Shown: positions 7,119 to 16,563 of the stretch, piece after piece
How positions within the stretch are numbered: the stretch's first letter is position 1
Layout of the letters: each line of letters opens with the position of its first letter
DNA from: Planktosalinus sp963975935
GTDB lineage: Bacteria > Bacteroidota > Bacteroidia > Flavobacteriales > Flavobacteriaceae
NCBI GenBank assembly: GCA_963975935.1
Contig: CAXBIQ010000007.1
Span: 1-64,000, forward strand
Reading direction: 5' to 3'
DNA length: 64,000 bases
The notes under the pieces: model-generated
Told to the model about the DNA's origin: nothing
The model's input: only the letters and a program-made list of their open reading frames with translations
Database searches by the model: none
Translations under genes and position numbers: made by a program

Positions 7119-7691
7119 ATGCAATTAACTACAAGAACAAAAGTCCTTTTTACAGCTATAGTTACTTTTCTAGTTTTAAGTTTTCTTTTATGGGAGCATT
7201 TCAACAGTGGGGTTACCAGTCATCATATTTTAGATCAAGAAGAACTTCCTGCAATTTCCAATTGGTAGAGCGGTCTATGGCTCCCGGTGCTTACGTGGGT
7301 TCTTTTAAGCAGAATAGAAAAAAGACTCAGGAAACAATCTCCTTAGGCCAATGAGGCTGTTAACGTAAAGAGAAAAAACCTTGGGCTTTTTGGATTTGGT
7401 CTGGGACTTGGAATTTTGATAGCGGTGTCTTTTACAAATGAATATGCACTCATTTTAGACAATGTTCTGTATGTGATTTTATTACTCAGTTTACTGATTC
7501 CCATTCATTACGCTGAATTTATTTTAGGGTTTGTTTTGGGTATGACCTATACATTCGGAGCCATATTGCCTACCGTCTTTATTTTGGTTATGGCTGTTGC
7601 GGGAGTGCTTATCTATAAATTTATCAGGCCTTTAATTGTAAAACAAAGTAAGAGAATGGGAAGGAGACCGGTTAAAAGTCCTAACCGCTGA
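7119..7691 (+). pseudogene. Membrane protein interrupted by two in-frame TAG codons
   Basis: A single frame runs from ATG 7119 to TGA 7689-7691 and encodes a coherent multi-spanning membrane protein of about 190 residues, broken only by TAG at 7266-7268 and TAG at 7344-7346. The segments read TKVLFTAIVTFLVLSFLLWE, then a HHILDQEELPAISNW stretch before the first stop, SGLWLPVLTWVLLSRIEKR between the stops, and three further helices after them. The layout matches conserved flavobacterial membrane proteins in which Trp follows ISNW, so the first stop is probably TGG changed to TAG. It is likely a recent pseudogene; readthrough or sequence error cannot be excluded. An internal TTG at 7416 could start a shorter product. 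Confidence 0.6.
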
Positions 7692-7786
7692 CAAAGTGAA
7701 TGTGAATGATGTTACTAAACTGCTATATATCCCGATAACGAAAACAATACTATTTTAATTATCAAATATACAATACTTTAAAAGAT

Positions 7787-8884
7787 GTGATAAGAACCTT
7801 TACAACAACCCTTATTTCCACGATTTTGGTATTTGCTTTTTCCGATGCGCAAAGCACTTATACCTATACCCAACCCCAAGAAAGTAACGACGGATGGGAA
7901 ACAGCTTCCCTAAAAGAACAAGGAGTGGACACTGCACGAGTGTACCACTTGTTCAGCCAGATGCATCAGGGGGGCAACAAGGTGCACAGTGTTCTATTGG
8001 TAAAGGATAACAAGCTTATTATAGAAGAATATTTTAACGGGCAGAAAGCAAACGAACAGCACGACCTGCGTTCAGCAACAAAGAGTATCATTTCGCTGTT
8101 GGTGGGCATTGCCCTAGACAAAGGATATATCAATAGTCTTGATGACCCCATAACAACATACCTGAAAACCCCGATACCGGAGAAAAACCTGCACCCTAAA
8201 AAAGACAGTATTAGCCTCAGGCACCTCTTGACCATGGCAACGGGACTGGACTGCAATGACTGGGATCCAAAGTCTGCAGGGCAGGAGGACAGGGTCTACA
8301 GAAAGAAGGACTGGATTCAATATACTCTTGACCTTCCGTTAATCAATGAACCCGGAACGGTTTCACAGTACTGCACGATGGGAGTCATCCTGATGGCTGA
8401 AATCATCAGCCGCGCATCAGGTATGCCCATCGATGCCTTTGCCGCAAAGTACTTGTTTGAGCCGCTGAGCATCACCAATGTGAGTTGGGGGCATACCTCA
8501 AGCAAAGAAGTGATTGCCTCCGGCAAACGGCTGTATATGACGTCAAGGGATATGGCTAAAATCGGTCAACTGCTGCTTAATAAAGGAATGTGGGAGGATA
8601 AGCAAATAGTATCCTCTGAATGGATAAAAGAGTCCACCACGACCCAAACCAGCATTACCGGAAGAGAATATGGCTATTTATGGTGGAACATTCCGCTGGG
8701 GCGTGAGGGGCAAAGGGTTGGTACTAAAGTAGCTTCGGGCAATGGCGGGCAGTATATCATGGTAGTACCCGAACTGGATATGGTTGCGGTATTTACCGGC
8801 GGGGCTTACAATTCGCAGGAAGATAAATTGGGCTTTGCCATTATGACCGATATCTTCCTTCCGACTTTTAATGGTGAAAAATAA
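7787..8884 (+). CDS. Serine hydrolase of the beta-lactamase/esterase (class C-like) family
   Basis: This 365-aa exported protein starts at GTG and has a signal peptide ending SDAQ. The nucleophile motif SATK (Ser96-Lys99) is clear, followed by the family's HLLTMATGLDCNDW block, the SRDMAKIGQLLLNKG helix and the C-terminal SGNGGQYIMVVPELDMVAV strand that replaces KTG. The second motif is YCTMG (Tyr195) where the family usually has YxN, so the Asn is missing. Such proteins are usually periplasmic esterases or peptidases rather than true beta-lactamases. It lies 5 bp before the DUF4256 gene and may be co-transcribed. Confidence 0.85.
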   Translation: MIRTFTTTLISTILVFAFSDAQSTYTYTQPQESNDGWETASLKEQGVDTARVYHLFSQMHQGGNKVHSVLLVKDNKLIIEEYFNGQKANEQHDLRSATKSIISLLVGIALDKGYINSLDDPITTYLKTPIPEKNLHPKKDSISLRHLLTMATGLDCNDWDPKSAGQEDRVYRKKDWIQYTLDLPLINEPGTVSQYCTMGVILMAEIISRASGMPIDAFAAKYLFEPLSITNVSWGHTSSKEVIASGKRLYMTSRDMAKIGQLLLNKGMWEDKQIVSSEWIKESTTTQTSITGREYGYLWWNIPLGREGQRVGTKVASGNGGQYIMVVPELDMVAVFTGGAYNSQEDKLGFAIMTDIFLPTFNGEK

Positions 8885-8889
8885 CAAAT

Positions 8890-9453
8890 ATGAGCAACAA
8901 CAAAAAAGTCCCTCAGGAACGTATCGACGAACTCTTCACCATTCTAAAGACCCGTTTTGAAAAACAGATGCACCACCATAACGGAATGGAGTGGTCTGAA
9001 GTACAAGCAGCTCTTGAAACCCATCCTGACAGGGTGTGGTCGCTCAATGAAATGGAAGAAACGGGCGGCGAACCCAATGTGGTGGGTTTTGACAGCAAAA
9101 CAAAAGAATACATCTTTTATGACTGCGCCCCGGAAAGCCCTAAAGGACGCAGAAGCGTTTGTTATGACTCCGAAGCCCTGGAATCCCGCAAACAGCATAA
9201 ACCCAGGCACAGCGAGCTGGGGATGGCTGAAGAGATGGGCGTAAGCCTTCTCACCGAAGCACAATACCGGGAGTTACAGACGTTGGATGAGTTTGACACT
9301 AAAACATCCAGTTGGGTACTCACGCCGCAAGACATCAGGGAACGTGGCGGGGCTCTTTTTTGTGACCGAAGGTTTGGACACGTCTTTATCTATCACAACG
9401 CCGCGGAGTCGTATTATGGGGCAAGAGGCTTTCGGGCTGCGTTGCGGGTGTGA
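8890..9453 (+). CDS. DUF4256 family protein
   Basis: This 187-aa cytoplasmic protein matches the DUF4256 pattern over its whole length: an N-terminal ELFTILKTRFEKQMHHH, then EWSEVQAALE, WSLNEMEETGGEPNVVGFD, FYDCAPESPKGRRSVCYD, FDTKTSSWVLTPQDIR and a C-terminal AESYYGARGFRAALRV. The invariant-looking GGEPDVV/GGEPNVV, CYD and RRFGHVFIYHN segments are present. The family has no established function, though the closed fold and conserved Glu, Asp and Arg suggest an enzyme. The start 5 bp after the upstream stop suggests translational coupling. Confidence 0.85.
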   Translation: MSNNKKVPQERIDELFTILKTRFEKQMHHHNGMEWSEVQAALETHPDRVWSLNEMEETGGEPNVVGFDSKTKEYIFYDCAPESPKGRRSVCYDSEALESRKQHKPRHSELGMAEEMGVSLLTEAQYRELQTLDEFDTKTSSWVLTPQDIRERGGALFCDRRFGHVFIYHNAAESYYGARGFRAALRV

Positions 9454-9531
9454 GGTATTTGTTATGTGATTAAGGAATATTACATTTGTTTTACAATAAC
9501 CAAATGACCGGACCAAAAAAAGATAGCTTCT

Positions 9532-10074
9532 ATGACAACCGACAGTATAAAAAAAGCAATTCCCAGTTTAACCACCCCAAGACTCTTGTTACGGGAAATC
9601 ATTGAGACTGACCGTCCATCCATTTATGCCGGGCTTTCAGACCCAAAAGTCATTCAGTACTATGGCATCCATTTTGAGAGCCTGGAAGCTACCAAAGAAC
9701 AAATGGTTTGGTTTGCCGATCCCAAGCAAGCCTGGTGGGCTGTTTGTTCGCATGACAACCAGACATTCTATGGGGCAGGGGGGTTAAACAATGTTACCAA
9801 TGAACACAACAAAGCCGAAATAGGTTTCTGGCTACTTCCTGAATATTGGGGACAGGGCATTATGGCAGAAGCCATGCCGCTGATTTGCAACTATGGTTTT
9901 AAAGAACTCAAACTACACCGCATTGAAGGGCTTGTGGAAACCCACAACCACAACTGTAAAAAGGCCATGGCAAAACTCAACTTTGAATATGAAGGAACCA
10001 TGCGGGATTGTGAAGTAAAAAAGGGAAAGCGTATCAGTCTTGATATGTATGCTTTGTTAGACGTTAGATGGTAG
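9532..10074 (+). CDS. GNAT family N-acetyltransferase (RimJ/RimL type)
   Basis: The 180-aa protein has the GNAT layout: TPRLLLREI at the start, IGFWLLPEYWGQGIMAEAMP as the acetyl-CoA-binding A motif (Q/R-x-x-G-x-A-like WGQGI), and a C-terminal LHRIEGLVETHNHNCKKAM-type helix with KLNFEYEGTMRD. This is the RimJ/RimL subgroup, which acetylates N-terminal amino groups or small molecules such as amino sugars. The target cannot be deduced. It is a stand-alone gene, followed by about 115 bp without a gene. Confidence 0.85.
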   Translation: MTTDSIKKAIPSLTTPRLLLREIIETDRPSIYAGLSDPKVIQYYGIHFESLEATKEQMVWFADPKQAWWAVCSHDNQTFYGAGGLNNVTNEHNKAEIGFWLLPEYWGQGIMAEAMPLICNYGFKELKLHRIEGLVETHNHNCKKAMAKLNFEYEGTMRDCEVKKGKRISLDMYALLDVRW

Positions 10075-10191
10075 AGGTTAGATTTTGTACGTCTGTACGT
10101 CCCTGATATAGGTTAACCCCTTCAAATAAAAACATCCCCGGATACTTTGGCAGGAAGCTTTTTCCCCGGGAATATTTTCCTTGGCACATCT

Positions 10192-10842
10192 TTAAGTGTT
10201 ATTTTCTGAAGATGAATTTTGTTTTCCTGCCAACACGTTTTTACCGGTCCATACACCACCTACCAGCAGCAATACAAAGCCTGCGATGGAAAGGGTCCTG
10301 CTGTTTCCTTTGGAAGGCCCATCCATTTTAAACTCGAAAATGGAATTGCCAAAAGCATCTTTATCCAGTTTGATATCTTTTGCGGCTTCGGGGAACTCCA
10401 CTATATAGGTTTGCTGAAGGGTGCCACCAAATTCCGGCGGACTGCTCACGAGCATATATTTTTGGGAGGTAAGTTCAGTGGCATTGGCGTCTTTCTGGTC
10501 GGTATCAAAGGACCATTTTCCCCTTTTGTTGATTTTACAAACACCGTAGGCCTTCAGGGAGAGTTCAAAGGAGCGGTTCATATCGTCTTTTTCCAGCTTA
10601 AAGTTGTCCAGGAAATAGGAAGGCATGCTCCGTTCCATTTCCCTTTTTAAGGCCGAAGGGTTGTTTCCAAAGCTAGCTGACCAGTTTTGCCATTGCTGTG
10701 CATTCATGGTCATGGTAACTTTAATATGGGCATCGCCAATGGAGTCAATTTTCATATGGATTTCCTGCCGGCTGTTTTGCGCTGTAAACACAAGACTACA
10801 GAAGAGAAACAATGTCGTGATAATTTTATATATTTTTTTCAT
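10192..10842 (-). CDS. Secreted, C-terminally anchored protein of unknown function
   Basis: This 216-aa protein has a signal peptide (residues 1-21) and a C-terminal hydrophobic helix (about residues 184-205, SIAGFVLLLVGGVWTGKNV) followed by a short polar tail. Between them lies a beta-rich domain (SIGDAHIKVTMTMNAQQWQN, ELSLKAYGVCKINKRGKWSF, TLQQTYIVEFPEAAKDIKL). It would sit in the periplasm, tethered to the inner membrane. It starts 12 bp after the stop of the transglutaminase-like gene and is the last gene of the sigma/CHAT operon. Family not recognised; the role is inferred only from its neighbours. Confidence 0.65.
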   Translation of the reverse strand: MKKIYKIITTLFLFCSLVFTAQNSRQEIHMKIDSIGDAHIKVTMTMNAQQWQNWSASFGNNPSALKREMERSMPSYFLDNFKLEKDDMNRSFELSLKAYGVCKINKRGKWSFDTDQKDANATELTSQKYMLVSSPPEFGGTLQQTYIVEFPEAAKDIKLDKDAFGNSIFEFKMDGPSKGNSRTLSIAGFVLLLVGGVWTGKNVLAGKQNSSSENNT

Positions 10843-10854
10843 GGTGAAAGGTTT

Positions 10855-12495
10855 TTATCTGATGCTGTTAAAAATTTGATTGATATAAGGTGTGTTTTGG
10901 GAATAGGCATAATCAAAGCTTCCCACGGCCACGATCCTGATGCCCCGGGGGCCCTGTACACTTTTACCTATCCAGTTAAAGGTTCCGTTTGCAGATGCGG
11001 TTTGACCCATAATTTGGTTTCCGTTAACCTGGTATTGCATATAGCTGCCATAATTTTCCAGGTTGCCCCTTATGTTTTGCAGGGCACCATTAACATTGTT
11101 TGCCGGCACATCAAATACGGAGACTACAACTTCCTGATTGGGTGAGATGACTTGTGCTGTTAAAATTGCAAACTCGGGATTGGGTCGCGCATAAGTCTGC
11201 CATCCCGAAGGAACTGCAAACGAAAGGGCACTGCCTCTTGGCGAAGGGTTGTTACCGGGCACATTGTTATTGGGAGTGTTTCCGGGGTTCAGACTTCCTG
11301 TATTTGAGGCAACGGCATTGTTGGGTAAGGCTCCGGTACCCCAGGTAGCGGCTATTTCGTCTACTTTTTTTCTTAAAAAGGCGTCATCTTTAAGGTTCAT
11401 AGGGGTGGCGCCGTCAAGGTTTACAGCGTGAATATCCACCATCGTATAACGTGGGTCACCGGCCTGCGCCTTTTGCATAAATTCATTCAACTGTTTCATG
11501 CCGTCTTCAAAAGCCTTTTGGGTAGAACTCGACCCTCCCAGGCCTTCGCCTCCTATACCCGTGGCTTCGATGGCATAAAATTGGCCGTTGAGCTTAAAGC
11601 CCGGATAGGCGTGTCCCGGTACCAGAAAAATGATGGGGTCCAGGCCTGCGTTTGAAAGCACACTGGCATAAAGCAGACTTAACTCGAGGCACAGCCCGGT
11701 ATTCCCGGTTATTACTTCGCGCGGCAAACGGTTGTGCTGTGATAATTGGGATACATCCTGCAGCGATGCCGGGATGCCTTTGGTCCCGCTGTAAACCATA
11801 CCACTTTGCATCGTGGCTTCATAGATGCCGGTAAGGAAACGGACGGCTTCTTCAGGCTTTTTGGTCACTCCGGCGTCCTCACCTTTTAATATTTTAGACT
11901 TAATGTTTTGGGTATAGTACTTTACAATGGGATCGTTAGGGGTAACAAAACACGCTAACAGAGCATCATTGTTGTAAATATCGCCCCAACCTGATATCTC
12001 TTCAGAAGGGATGTTGGTAAACATATACTCATTGCGGTTTGAAATCCGGAAAGAGAATTCTTCAGCTATGATATCGTCGTCATCGCTTCCATCCCAGGAG
12101 ATTTCAATTTCTGCCTTCTCGACAGATTCTGAAGTTTTATCGGCGATGCTTTCGTTGAATTTGGGATAGCAAAGCACCGCAGCGGTTTGTCCCTGATACA
12201 TTTCCCCGATGACATCGAGTTCCGTCCATTCAATCAGGCCCGGAATGCGGTAGCGCACCGTCACATCTTCAAGGGTGTTGCCCGTATTATTGGTGATTTT
12301 TGCTTTGAACAAATAGTACTTTCCATTCAATGCATTTGGATTTGCATATACATTATGTGCGGCGGGCATGATGGTATTGGTTTTTTCAATGGCTACATCC
12401 ACATCGCCGGAGCCCGGAGTACCGGAAAAGAAGCTTAGTGCCAGGAGCAGTAAACCCACAGCTGTGATACTTAGAGGTAAAATCAATTTTTTCAT
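10855..12495 (-). CDS. Secreted transglutaminase-like protein
   Basis: The protein is 546 aa starting at the ATG at 12495, where MKKLILPLSITAVGLLLLAL forms a signal anchor; the longer open frame would overlap the CHAT gene. A beta-rich N-terminal part (about 60-160) may be Ig-like. Around residues 255-315 is a papain-fold transglutaminase-like core: Cys269 in GNTGLCLEL, His295 in VPGHAYPGF and Glu310 in YAIEATG. An Asn/Pro-rich linker (about 390-425) leads to a C-terminal domain resembling MOG1/PsbP folds. It may be a protease, a crosslinker or a catalytically dead binding domain. Gene order places it after the TPR-CHAT gene, with a 58-bp gap. Confidence 0.75.
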   Translation of the reverse strand: MKKLILPLSITAVGLLLLALSFFSGTPGSGDVDVAIEKTNTIMPAAHNVYANPNALNGKYYLFKAKITNNTGNTLEDVTVRYRIPGLIEWTELDVIGEMYQGQTAAVLCYPKFNESIADKTSESVEKAEIEISWDGSDDDDIIAEEFSFRISNRNEYMFTNIPSEEISGWGDIYNNDALLACFVTPNDPIVKYYTQNIKSKILKGEDAGVTKKPEEAVRFLTGIYEATMQSGMVYSGTKGIPASLQDVSQLSQHNRLPREVITGNTGLCLELSLLYASVLSNAGLDPIIFLVPGHAYPGFKLNGQFYAIEATGIGGEGLGGSSSTQKAFEDGMKQLNEFMQKAQAGDPRYTMVDIHAVNLDGATPMNLKDDAFLRKKVDEIAATWGTGALPNNAVASNTGSLNPGNTPNNNVPGNNPSPRGSALSFAVPSGWQTYARPNPEFAILTAQVISPNQEVVVSVFDVPANNVNGALQNIRGNLENYGSYMQYQVNGNQIMGQTASANGTFNWIGKSVQGPRGIRIVAVGSFDYAYSQNTPYINQIFNSIR

Positions 12496-12553
12496 AAGAC
12501 TTGTTTTTAAAGAAGAGGATTCAACTATCCATCGATTTTCTTTAAAAATGTCA

Positions 12554-15500
12554 TCATGCCGAAACAGCTCTTTGTTTAAGTAAGCGATAAAAAACAACAA
12601 GCAAGCCGAGGAAAAGAAGAGCGCCCACAACCCATAAAAGCCAGTCAGCCCCGGAACTTAAAGCGATGGGGGTGGGGTCTCCCATAAGAACGAGTCCGCC
12701 CCAATACTGCGGGTCAAGGGTGCGACCGTCTGCTGTGGCCAGATATTTGAGCTTTGCTTGCTGTAAAGCTTCATCTTTGGGAAGGCCTTCTTTTAAATGC
12801 TCATAGAAATAGCCGATGATTTCGGTATTTGATTTTTCGTCTATTTTCCACAGGCTGGTCAGCATGCTTTCACTCCCAGAATAGGTAAACGCGTGTGCCA
12901 GGGATATCATCCCCTCACCGGACTGGAAAGCAGGCTTCCCGGTTTCACAGGCCGTGAGCATGGCAAGGTTTGAGGACAGGTCATAATTGTAAATCTCATA
13001 AGTATAAAGGTAGTTATCTTCTGCATTTTCGCCGGAAAGGCTTTTGGCAAAAACCAGACGAGAGAGTTCCGGTGTGATGTTGTTGGACTCGGCATGAGTG
13101 CCTATGTGGATGATTTTATGTTCGGCTGCGTTTTCGGTAAAGAGGGTTTTGAGAGCTTTTTCATTCAAAAAAGCATCTCCTTTAAACACCCTGGAATATT
13201 GTTTTGCCAAATCATGACTGAAAGGCTGGGGGAGCAGGGTCAGGTAAGTATTGTCAATTTGTTCAGGGTCTTCAACGGCAAGGAGGTATTCGGTTTTCAT
13301 GTCTTCCGAAAAGGTGGGGGCAAAGGCTACAAAGTTTTTTGAAAAAGCCTTGTTGTTTTTGTCTTCTTTCAATACCTGCAACAAGCTGAAATTATAGGAA
13401 ATGCTGTAGTGTGCCAGCAAACTTTGGGTTGCCAGGTCTTTAAAAGTATTGATTTGGGAAGGGGTAAGGGTTTCAAAACTGATATTAAAAAGGTGCCGGT
13501 CCGGAATGATGATGATTTTTTTTGTATTGATTTGTTTTTCAAAAGGCTGCCACAAAGCTTTAAAAAGCGTATGCAGGTGTGGGGCCACATCTGCAACCTG
13601 AAAGGTGGCGGGGTAGGGTTGTTCAATCAGTTGTTGTATGGTTGCTGCGTCGAGGTTGTGCAGTTTCATTTCGTTTGCATCGGCCACCCAGGCATAGGGG
13701 GCGTCTTCAATAAAGACATACCGTATAACTGTTGTGTTTTCAGGAATTGCCTGTAAGGGGCTTTTGAGGGTTTCATTGAGCTTGGCATAACGCATTTCAT
13801 AATAACGGGGGTGTGCTTGTTTTAGGGTATCCAAAAAGGATTGCCATTGTTTGTTGGTTTCAAAAAAACCCTTAAGCCCCATATCGTTCTCCTGCGTAAT
13901 GGATTTGGAAAGCTGTTCCTTAAGGGTTTGTTCCCGCTGCAGTACTTTGGGCGGGATGTTTGCAAAAGCAACATCATCCCGTAGGTTTAACCGGGTACGG
14001 ATGCGGTTGTAAACCGAAGATTCGTGCTGTGAGAGCAGTTCAACGAGATAGTGGTCTTTACCGGTAAGCCGGTACAGCTCGAGGTTAATTTTTTTGGCAA
14101 AATCAAAAAGTTCTCTGTTTTCAGCAATCAGCACATTTACTTCTCCATGGGTTTTGATAATGGACTTTCGCTGTTCCAGAATGTCCAGACCTTGATTCAA
14201 CCGGTCCAGCAGGCTTTTCAGGAAAACTTCATCTCCGTTGGGTTGTAAGGCATAATCTGCTTTTACGTTGGTGAGTAATGCCAGGGGTTTGTTGTATTGC
14301 AACTGGATGGAATCATAGACTGACATGCTTTCGGTGTCTTTTTCCTTCAAATTCATCAACAGGGCTTCATCAGAGTACTGTAATGCTTCCTCATAGCGGT
14401 TTAGTTTTAAGCAAATCATGGCCAGGTTCAGGGTGTGATTAAAGTCCTGAAGGGTGTTTCTAAAGCCTCCTTTTCGGTTTTGGATAAAGGTTTCTTCGGC
14501 CAGGGCGAGGGCTTTTTCAGGCTTTTGGTTTTCGGCATAAAACTGTGACATCCTGTTGAGTTCTGTCATAAAGTCTACCGAATATTCCTCCCCTAAGGAT
14601 GTGCGAAAGAGGTCTTCGGACTTTTGGTATAATTCTGCGGCTTTTTCTGTATGACCTTCTTTTTTATACACTTCAGCCCTGGAATTTAACGCAGAAGCTT
14701 TCCAGTAGAATTGCACGCCCGGGTTGTTTTCAATAAGGGCAAGACTTTCATCCAGGAGATTGCCTGCTGTTTCATACTCCTGCAAGGCCATTTTTGCCTG
14801 CGCCAGTAATATCAGGGATATAACGATGTTGGGGTCTCCGGGTTCCAGGATTTTTTTCTTTTCACTGTAAGCGCGCTGAATGATTTCTTCGGCCCTTTTC
14901 AGTTCGCCAATAGCATTGTAGAACGCACCCAGGTTTTCCAGGGTCGTCAGCCTGTTTTTCTGTGCCCGGAAAATGCGTTGCTCGTCCCGGGAACCTTTTA
15001 TATAATTTTCAAAGTGGGAGAGGGCCTCTTTTGAATATTTGATGGCTTCGGTATTATTTCCCAATGCGTTTGAGATCACGGCCACGTTCATACTCACGAG
15101 TCCCGGCCGGTAATACCGGTTCATCACATCGTCAGGGTCTGTTTTTTTCAGTATCTCGATGGCTTTTTTGAAATACAGGTTGGCGCTGTCCAGCTTTCCG
15201 GTGTAATACATCACGCCCCCCAGGGCATTGTATGTCTGCTGGTAAAATACATAATCGTCACTCTTTCTTTGATTTAACAAGCGAAGGGCTTCGATATAGT
15301 GCTTTTTGGAAAGGGCAAAATTGCCCAAAACAGAGGCCTGATACCCCAATTTGTATTCAATATTTGCCAGGGTGGCTTTTTCAGGATCGGTGATGGTTTT
15401 GGCAAGGTCGCGGGCTTCTTCCAGCAGTTCATAAGATCGTGCCGGTTTTCCTGCATCGTTGTAGATCCACGCCAAATGGGTTAACGCTTCTTTATCAACA

Positions 15501-15814
15501 TAGGGGCTGTTGTGCTCGTTCAGTATTTTAATGAAGGCTTCGGCATTTTGAATGGCTTTTGCCTTATCGCTTTTTGCCAAAGCAAAACTACCGGCAACTT
15601 CAATGTATTGTACCAGCGAGTCATACTTGTTTTGAGCCTTTAAAATCTCGGTTTGCTGTGCGAGTTCACGTTGGGCTTCATCGAGCTGGTTTTCAGCAAT
15701 GAGGTATTTGATTTTGGGAATACCTTGTAAGGTGTCTTCCTGGGCAAGCACTGTGCCTGAAATGAACATCCCTATCAGGGGGCAGATCCACCAAAAAGAC
15801 CTTAATATACTCAT
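12554..15814 (-). CDS. TPR-CHAT protein (caspase-like, membrane-anchored)
   Basis: This 1086-aa protein has an N-terminal signal peptide (about residues 5-24), a long array of tetratricopeptide repeats (about 30-560; e.g. GKPARSYELLEEA, GKLDSANLYFKKA, EYETAGNLLDESL), a helical linker, and a C-terminal CHAT domain (about 690-1050). The caspase-like dyad is visible: His907 in HIGTHAES and Cys956 in LTACETG, with the downstream GEGMISLAHAF and SLWKIDEKS blocks. A single helix at about 1058-1078 follows, ending in a basic tail, so the protein is probably periplasmic and anchored at its C-terminus. Its start overlaps the anti-sigma-like gene by 4 bp (ATGA). Confidence 0.9.
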   Translation of the reverse strand: MSILRSFWWICPLIGMFISGTVLAQEDTLQGIPKIKYLIAENQLDEAQRELAQQTEILKAQNKYDSLVQYIEVAGSFALAKSDKAKAIQNAEAFIKILNEHNSPYVDKEALTHLAWIYNDAGKPARSYELLEEARDLAKTITDPEKATLANIEYKLGYQASVLGNFALSKKHYIEALRLLNQRKSDDYVFYQQTYNALGGVMYYTGKLDSANLYFKKAIEILKKTDPDDVMNRYYRPGLVSMNVAVISNALGNNTEAIKYSKEALSHFENYIKGSRDEQRIFRAQKNRLTTLENLGAFYNAIGELKRAEEIIQRAYSEKKKILEPGDPNIVISLILLAQAKMALQEYETAGNLLDESLALIENNPGVQFYWKASALNSRAEVYKKEGHTEKAAELYQKSEDLFRTSLGEEYSVDFMTELNRMSQFYAENQKPEKALALAEETFIQNRKGGFRNTLQDFNHTLNLAMICLKLNRYEEALQYSDEALLMNLKEKDTESMSVYDSIQLQYNKPLALLTNVKADYALQPNGDEVFLKSLLDRLNQGLDILEQRKSIIKTHGEVNVLIAENRELFDFAKKINLELYRLTGKDHYLVELLSQHESSVYNRIRTRLNLRDDVAFANIPPKVLQREQTLKEQLSKSITQENDMGLKGFFETNKQWQSFLDTLKQAHPRYYEMRYAKLNETLKSPLQAIPENTTVIRYVFIEDAPYAWVADANEMKLHNLDAATIQQLIEQPYPATFQVADVAPHLHTLFKALWQPFEKQINTKKIIIIPDRHLFNISFETLTPSQINTFKDLATQSLLAHYSISYNFSLLQVLKEDKNNKAFSKNFVAFAPTFSEDMKTEYLLAVEDPEQIDNTYLTLLPQPFSHDLAKQYSRVFKGDAFLNEKALKTLFTENAAEHKIIHIGTHAESNNITPELSRLVFAKSLSGENAEDNYLYTYEIYNYDLSSNLAMLTACETGKPAFQSGEGMISLAHAFTYSGSESMLTSLWKIDEKSNTEIIGYFYEHLKEGLPKDEALQQAKLKYLATADGRTLDPQYWGGLVLMGDPTPIALSSGADWLLWVVGALLFLGLLVVFYRLLKQRAVSA

Positions 15815-16563
15815 AATTCCCGGTTGATTTCTTTTAAGAGTGCTTCCGCTTTTTCGGTATGACTTTGTTGCAACATATTTTTTGCATTTTCAATATTACC
15901 CTTTTTTAAATGGATAAGCCCTAAATAATACAAGGCATCGCTGTTGAACATGCTTTGATTGTTGTTTGAAACATCTTCCAGGAAGGAAGCCGCCTTGGCA
16001 TCATTATCAAGTGCCAGATGCGCTGAACCCATAAAATAGTTCAAGGTATCATTGGTGGGATTGGTTTTGAATAAGGGTTCCCATTTTTGGAGTGCTGCAT
16101 CATAATGCCCTTGTTTGTAGCTCACCATACCATTGTAGAAGTCATATTCAAGGCTGCTGCTCATGGTGGTGGGCAAGCCGGGATCGGGGCTGTAATAGCT
16201 GCTGTACAACTTTTGGTGAGGATCTTCCAGTGTAAAGAACCAGAAAATACCCAGCAAGGCGACCAGTGTGGCTGCAATGCCTATGTATATCCTGAAGTTG
16301 CTTTTCTTATAGTTTGCTGCAGGCAGCTGGACCATGCCGTCTTTGGAGGATGCTTCTTTGTGAAAGGCCTCCATTTTTTCCTTCATCACAGCGGTTTCAA
16401 TACCGGCAAGGAGGGTTTTAATATCTTCCACCTGCAGGGCGAAGTCAGGATCAGCTTTTATTTGTGCTTCCAGGCGTTCGCGGTCAGCAGGAGGGAGGGT
16501 ACCGTTGAGATATCCTTCCACGGTTTCCAGAAGTTCCTGAGAGATGTTATGTTTTGTTTTCAT
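15811..16563 (-). CDS. Anti-sigma-factor-like membrane protein with TPRs
   Basis: The protein is 250 aa. The N-terminal part (EGYLNGTLPPADRERLEAQI, then DPDFALQVED) is the short helical pattern typical of anti-sigma or zf-HC2-like regulatory proteins of Bacteroidota, here without the zinc Cys/His. A transmembrane helix lies at about 91-111, and the periplasmic part holds two or three TPR-like repeats (YNGMVSYKQGHYDAALQKWE, YYLGLIHLKKGNIENAKNM). It overlaps the sigma gene by 17 bp and the CHAT gene by 4 bp, so all three are probably co-translated. Its likely job is to hold the sigma factor and receive a periplasmic signal via its TPRs. Confidence 0.75.
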   Translation of the reverse strand: MKTKHNISQELLETVEGYLNGTLPPADRERLEAQIKADPDFALQVEDIKTLLAGIETAVMKEKMEAFHKEASSKDGMVQLPAANYKKSNFRIYIGIAATLVALLGIFWFFTLEDPHQKLYSSYYSPDPGLPTTMSSSLEYDFYNGMVSYKQGHYDAALQKWEPLFKTNPTNDTLNYFMGSAHLALDNDAKAASFLEDVSNNNQSMFNSDALYYLGLIHLKKGNIENAKNMLQQSHTEKAEALLKEINREL

